DNA of 34,989 bases, from assembly GCA_020073365.1 (NCBI GenBank), contig JAIQFL010000091.1, positions 1 through 34,989 of the forward strand, given 5' to 3'. Shown piece by piece: positions 33,011 through 34,989 of this stretch. This DNA is from Terriglobia bacterium (GTDB lineage Bacteria > Acidobacteriota > Terriglobia > Bryobacterales > Bryobacteraceae). The position numbers were made by a program, and so were the translations under genes. The notes beneath the pieces were generated by a model. It was given only the letters and a program-made list of their open reading frames with translations, searched no databases and was not told the origin of the DNA. Each line of letters opens with the position of its first letter. The stretch's first letter is position 1.

Positions 33011-33445
33011 CTAGGACCGCTGTAGTTCCGCAACCAGTTCCTCCAGGCGATCGTAGCTGATGCCTGCGCCTTTAGCCATTCCGGATGCGATAACCATGTC
33101 ACGTACTTCCAGCGACGGATAGCGCACTGTCGCCGTGAGCCGCGTCTTACCGCCCTCTTCGCTGAGTTCGGCCGTCACCACCGAGACGGTGTCGGGAAAC
33201 TGCTCGAAGATCTCGGTGAACACAACCCGGCTTGGCGGGGTGATTTCCCGGTATTCGCCGTGGAAGGCGGCCTCCCCCTTGGGGTGGCGATTGACGAAGC
33301 GCCAGGCGCCGCCGGGGCGAAAATCGATTTCACAGACGGGGACCGAGTAGCCCTCGCCCAGCCGGCCCCACCATTGCCTCACATGTTCTGGTTTTGTCAT
33401 CGCCTCGAACACCAGGTGCCTCGGGGCATTGAACAGGCGCGTCAT
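33011..33445 (-). CDS. AHSA1/SRPBCC (START-like) domain protein
   Basis: A 144-residue protein as annotated from ATG 33445: MTRLFNAPRHLVFEAMTKPE, HVRQWWGRLGEG, and later GGAWRFV and SYDRLEELVAELQ. Members of this family bind hydrophobic ligands and commonly pair with an ArsR regulator. Sequence similarity continues upstream of ATG 33445: the same frame reads AFKVTTPSDHEIR, which looks like the normal N-terminus of such proteins. There is no ATG, GTG or TTG before the in-frame stop at 33509-33511; ATA at 33493-33491 overlaps the TAG stop of the arsR gene, so a non-standard start or a lost start is possible. A terminator hairpin follows. Role presumably linked to its regulator; ligand unknown. 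Confidence 0.88.
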   Translation of the reverse strand: MTRLFNAPRHLVFEAMTKPEHVRQWWGRLGEGYSVPVCEIDFRPGGAWRFVNRHPKGEAAFHGEYREITPPSRVVFTEIFEQFPDTVSVVTAELSEEGGKTRLTATVRYPSLEVRDMVIASGMAKGAGISYDRLEELVAELQRS

Positions 33446-33489
33446 ACGGATTTCGTGATCCGACGGCGTCGTGACCTTAAAAGCTCTCG

Positions 33490-33852
33490 CTATTTGCTGT
33501 GCTGCTTCCTACCATGAGCCTTCTTCTCCTTTGCCTTCAGTTGTTGTACGTACTCGTCCAATCGATCCAGCCGCTCTTCCCAGACTTGTCGGTAGCGTTC
33601 GGTCCAATCGGACACTTCTTTCAGGGGACCGGCCTTGATGCGACACCGTCGCCATTGCGCGTCCCGCCTCTGCGCGATCAGTCCCGCGCGTTCCAGTACA
33701 CGAAGGTGCTTCGAGACGGCGGGCATACTCATTTCAAACGGCTCGGCGAGTTCGCCAACCGAGCACTCGCCCGAAAGCAGACGGGCCAGGATGGCTCTCC
33801 GAGTCGGGTCCGCAAGCGCGGCAAACGTGGTGCTCAATCGATCGATAGCCAT
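33490..33852 (-). CDS. ArsR-family winged-helix regulator
   Basis: A 120-residue regulator. LSTTFAALADPTRRAILARL (about 6-25) and LLSGECSVGELAEPFEMSMP lead to the recognition helix AVSKHLRVLERAGLIAQRRD (about 45-64). The C-terminal region is helical and basic. No classic metal-binding cysteine motif is present (only Cys30 and Cys69), so it probably belongs to the non-metal-sensing ArsR branch that partners AHSA1 proteins. It lies just upstream of the AHSA1 gene and overlaps that frame's upstream extension. A near-consensus promoter and a 12-bp palindrome precede its ATG 33852; it should repress this transcript itself. Confidence 0.92.
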   Translation of the reverse strand: MAIDRLSTTFAALADPTRRAILARLLSGECSVGELAEPFEMSMPAVSKHLRVLERAGLIAQRRDAQWRRCRIKAGPLKEVSDWTERYRQVWEERLDRLDEYVQQLKAKEKKAHGRKQHSK

Positions 33853-33867
33853 CGTGCTTCACTAGTT

Positions 33868-33916
33868 GGTTAATTAACCTAATGGTTTTATACAATGGGC
33901 CGCAGTGCTTTGTCAA
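33868..33916 (-). promoter_or_regulatory. Promoter with operator palindrome of the arsR transcript
   Basis: On the minus strand TTGACA (33916-33911) and TATAAA (33892-33887) are separated by 18 bases, a near-consensus sigma70-type promoter. Directly downstream, at the predicted start of transcription, is the perfect palindrome GGTTAATTAACC (33868-33879), 15 bases before the arsR start codon. This arrangement fits autorepression by the ArsR protein. Confidence 0.75.
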
Positions 33917-34056
33917 TAGAAAAAAATTGCACCCTTCGGGGTCCTTCGTGGTCAGATTACGAGCAACGCGCAGCGTTTACCCGACGGAGGTGAGGCGTGA
34001 GCGCCCGCCAGCAGGCGAGGCAGCCGGAACCGCCTGCGCCACCGCGGGCGGCATGG
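33917..34056. other. Intergenic region with a dispersed 'GTCCTTCGTGGTCAGATT' motif
   Basis: No gene is seen. Bases 33931-33960 contain CCCTTCGGGGTCCTTCGTGG, a third string that I recall as scattered in intergenic regions of environmental bacteria. Confidence 0.4.
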
Positions 34057-34638
34057 TCATTTCTTCACATCGTCGCAGGAAGGCGCGGGCAATGCCGCTT
34101 CCTTCATCGGAAACTGCCCGTCTGGAACGGGGATGCGCCGTATCTGCAGAGACGTTGCGGAGGGCGGCAGAACGTTGTTGAGCGGAATCGCACAAGGCTG
34201 GTGGGACGATAGAAAAAAGAAGAGCTTGTGCTTCACGACAGGCGGCGCGGCGCTTTTGCCAGAGGGGAGTAGCCGCCACTCGGTGACCGGTGGCTTGGGG
34301 CTTTTGACAAAGGGAAGTACGTTCCATTTCGTGGCGGGCGGCTCCCCGCTTTTGCCGAAGGAAAACATCTTCCACTTCGCGGCAGGCGGCTCCGCGCTCC
34401 TGCCAGATGGAAGCAACCCCCACTTCGTGATGGGCGGCTGCGTGCCTTTGGCCGGCTCCTGGGTGATGTCCGGCTGGCCGGGCTGGCTTTGCCATGGCTC
34501 CGCCGGCTTAACGGCATCGGGCTTGCTGGGCTCCGCCACAACGGGCGGCTTGCCGGTTTGTTGGTTCGATTCCGGCGGGGGAGGCGTCTGCGCGAAAAGC
34601 GCGGCGCTGAGTAGTAGACCGGGCATCAAGAAACGCAT
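34057..34638 (-). CDS. Secreted protein with five 16-residue tandem repeats, unknown function
   Basis: A 193-residue protein with signal peptide MRFLMPGLLLSAALFAQTPP, starting at ATG 34638 with GGAGG about seven bases upstream. A Pro/Gln/Lys-rich stretch (about 18-67) is followed by five tandem 16-residue repeats (68-147) with consensus PPxTKWxLLPxGKSxx; the third and last copies diverge most. The C-terminal part (148-193), PCAIPLNNVLPPSATSLQIR.. and ending APSCDDVKK, has two cysteines (149, 188) that could form a disulfide. This tail (CAIPLxNVL, then PAPSCDxV) recalls other acidobacterial secreted proteins, so the repeats may be a variable module on a conserved anchor. No enzyme motif is visible. 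Confidence 0.75.
   Translation of the reverse strand: MRFLMPGLLLSAALFAQTPPPPESNQQTGKPPVVAEPSKPDAVKPAEPWQSQPGQPDITQEPAKGTQPPITKWGLLPSGRSAEPPAAKWKMFSFGKSGEPPATKWNVLPFVKSPKPPVTEWRLLPSGKSAAPPVVKHKLFFFLSSHQPCAIPLNNVLPPSATSLQIRRIPVPDGQFPMKEAALPAPSCDDVKK
34198..34437 (-). repeat. Five imperfect 48-bp tandem repeats
   Basis: The five 16-residue units of the secreted protein are encoded by 48-bp repeats. On the plus strand they show as recurring CACTTCG..GGCGGC units. Copies one to four keep PP, KW or EW, and KS; the fifth is degenerate. Confidence 0.8.
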
Positions 34639-34758
34639 TGTTCCTCCACCTGTAATCTTAGTCCCGTTTCGGGGCTGCGGCGAGATCCCGGCGTTATATT
34701 GGGTGCGCGACACAAAAGTGATGGATTGCGCGTTTTCCTTTTTGGACGCTCATTTCTT

Positions 34759-34775
34759 AAAGTATGTAATACTTT
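34759..34775. promoter_or_regulatory. Dyad before the right-edge gene
   Basis: AAAGTAT (34759-34765) and ATACTTT (34769-34775) are a perfect inverted repeat around GTA, 16 bases before ATG 34792. It may be an operator or, given its A/T content, part of the promoter. Confidence 0.45.
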
Positions 34776-34791
34776 GGACAAGGGAGGCCCC

Positions 34792-34989
34792 ATGCCTGAC
34801 CCGCTTTCGGCCATTGTGGACGACAGATCCGCTTTGCTCCGGCAGATCTCCGAACTCGGCGATTTCCAGCCGGGTTCCATCACCAGTGCTTCCCGCCGTT
34901 GTGGCAGTCCCAGTTGCCACTGCGCCAAACCCAACGACCCCGGCCATGGCCCCCATTTCCAGCTCACCCAGAAAATCGATGGCAAGACA
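34792..34989 (+). CDS. Partial CxxC-type protein (probably DUF6788 family), cut by the window edge
   Basis: Sixty-six residues are present before the right edge. The segment LRQISELGDFQPGSITSASR followed by RCGSPSCHCAKPNDPGHGPH, then FQLTQKIDGKT, matches small proteins with an RCG-P-C-C cysteine motif and a GP(Y/H) motif, which I recall as DUF6788 and as often found near transposases or mobile elements. The start ATG 34792 follows GGAGG about five bases upstream. The remainder lies beyond the window, so completeness cannot be judged. Confidence 0.65.
   Translation, partial: MPDPLSAIVDDRSALLRQISELGDFQPGSITSASRRCGSPSCHCAKPNDPGHGPHFQLTQKIDGKT

Noticed and set aside
34198..34437. Repeat array read as a CRISPR-like structure
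   Set aside because: The repeats are contiguous 48-bp coding units in frame, with no spacers.
1..34989. CRISPR array, rRNA or complete insertion sequence
   Set aside because: No regularly spaced direct repeats, no rRNA sequence and no complete transposase with terminal repeats are visible.

Overview
The window looks like a chromosomal segment of an Acidobacteriota member, most plausibly Bryobacterales or a Candidatus Solibacter relative. The evidence is high GC, two copies of the TIGR03437 C-terminal domain typical of Solibacter secreted proteins, a sedolisin protease, a DUF1080 protein, a MacB-type permease pair, and many secreted proteins of unknown role. All family assignments come from reading motifs; no database search was run.

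Layout. 1-1490 is gene debris: an uncharacterised gene cut by one in-frame TAG, a fragment of a small uncharacterised gene also cut by TAG, and a frameshifted TIGR03437 tail. 1561-3840 (minus) is RNase R with a 23-bp palindrome inside its coding sequence. 4028-6061 is a secreted FecR/DUF6600 protein. 6387-7043 is a VapBC-type toxin-antitoxin locus whose toxin is broken by a 4-bp tandem duplication. 7104-8168 (minus) encodes a desaturase resembling eukaryotic sphingolipid delta-4 desaturase. 8404-16641 (plus) holds a zinc metalloprotease, a sugar isomerase/epimerase coupled to an NAD-dependent epimerase, and a 1252-residue sedolisin. 16667-18640 (minus) holds a DUF1080 protein and an amidohydrolase, divergent from a MarR regulator (18789). 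A zinc-ribbon membrane protein follows, then an uncharacterised four-gene minus-strand cluster (20322-21926).

22052-26553 is envelope and division machinery: O-antigen ligase-like protein, UppP (undecaprenyl diphosphate recycling) and FtsK, with uppP and ftsK overlapping. A HicAB locus follows whose HicA seems to lack its catalytic histidine, then a PAP2 phosphatase. 28525-31960 (minus) is a three-gene unit joined by ATGA overlaps: a YheT-like hydrolase and two MacB-type permeases with no ATPase nearby. Beyond it are a thioredoxin-like protein, a CusF-like lipoprotein, and an ArsR/AHSA1 pair with a near-consensus promoter and a 12-bp palindrome. A secreted protein with five 16-residue repeats and the start of a CxxC-type protein (probably DUF6788) close the window.

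I found no complete, clearly new multi-gene system. The best leads are the DES1-like desaturase, the 16-residue repeat protein, the four-gene cluster at 20322-21926, the two decayed toxin loci, and recurring short palindromes.
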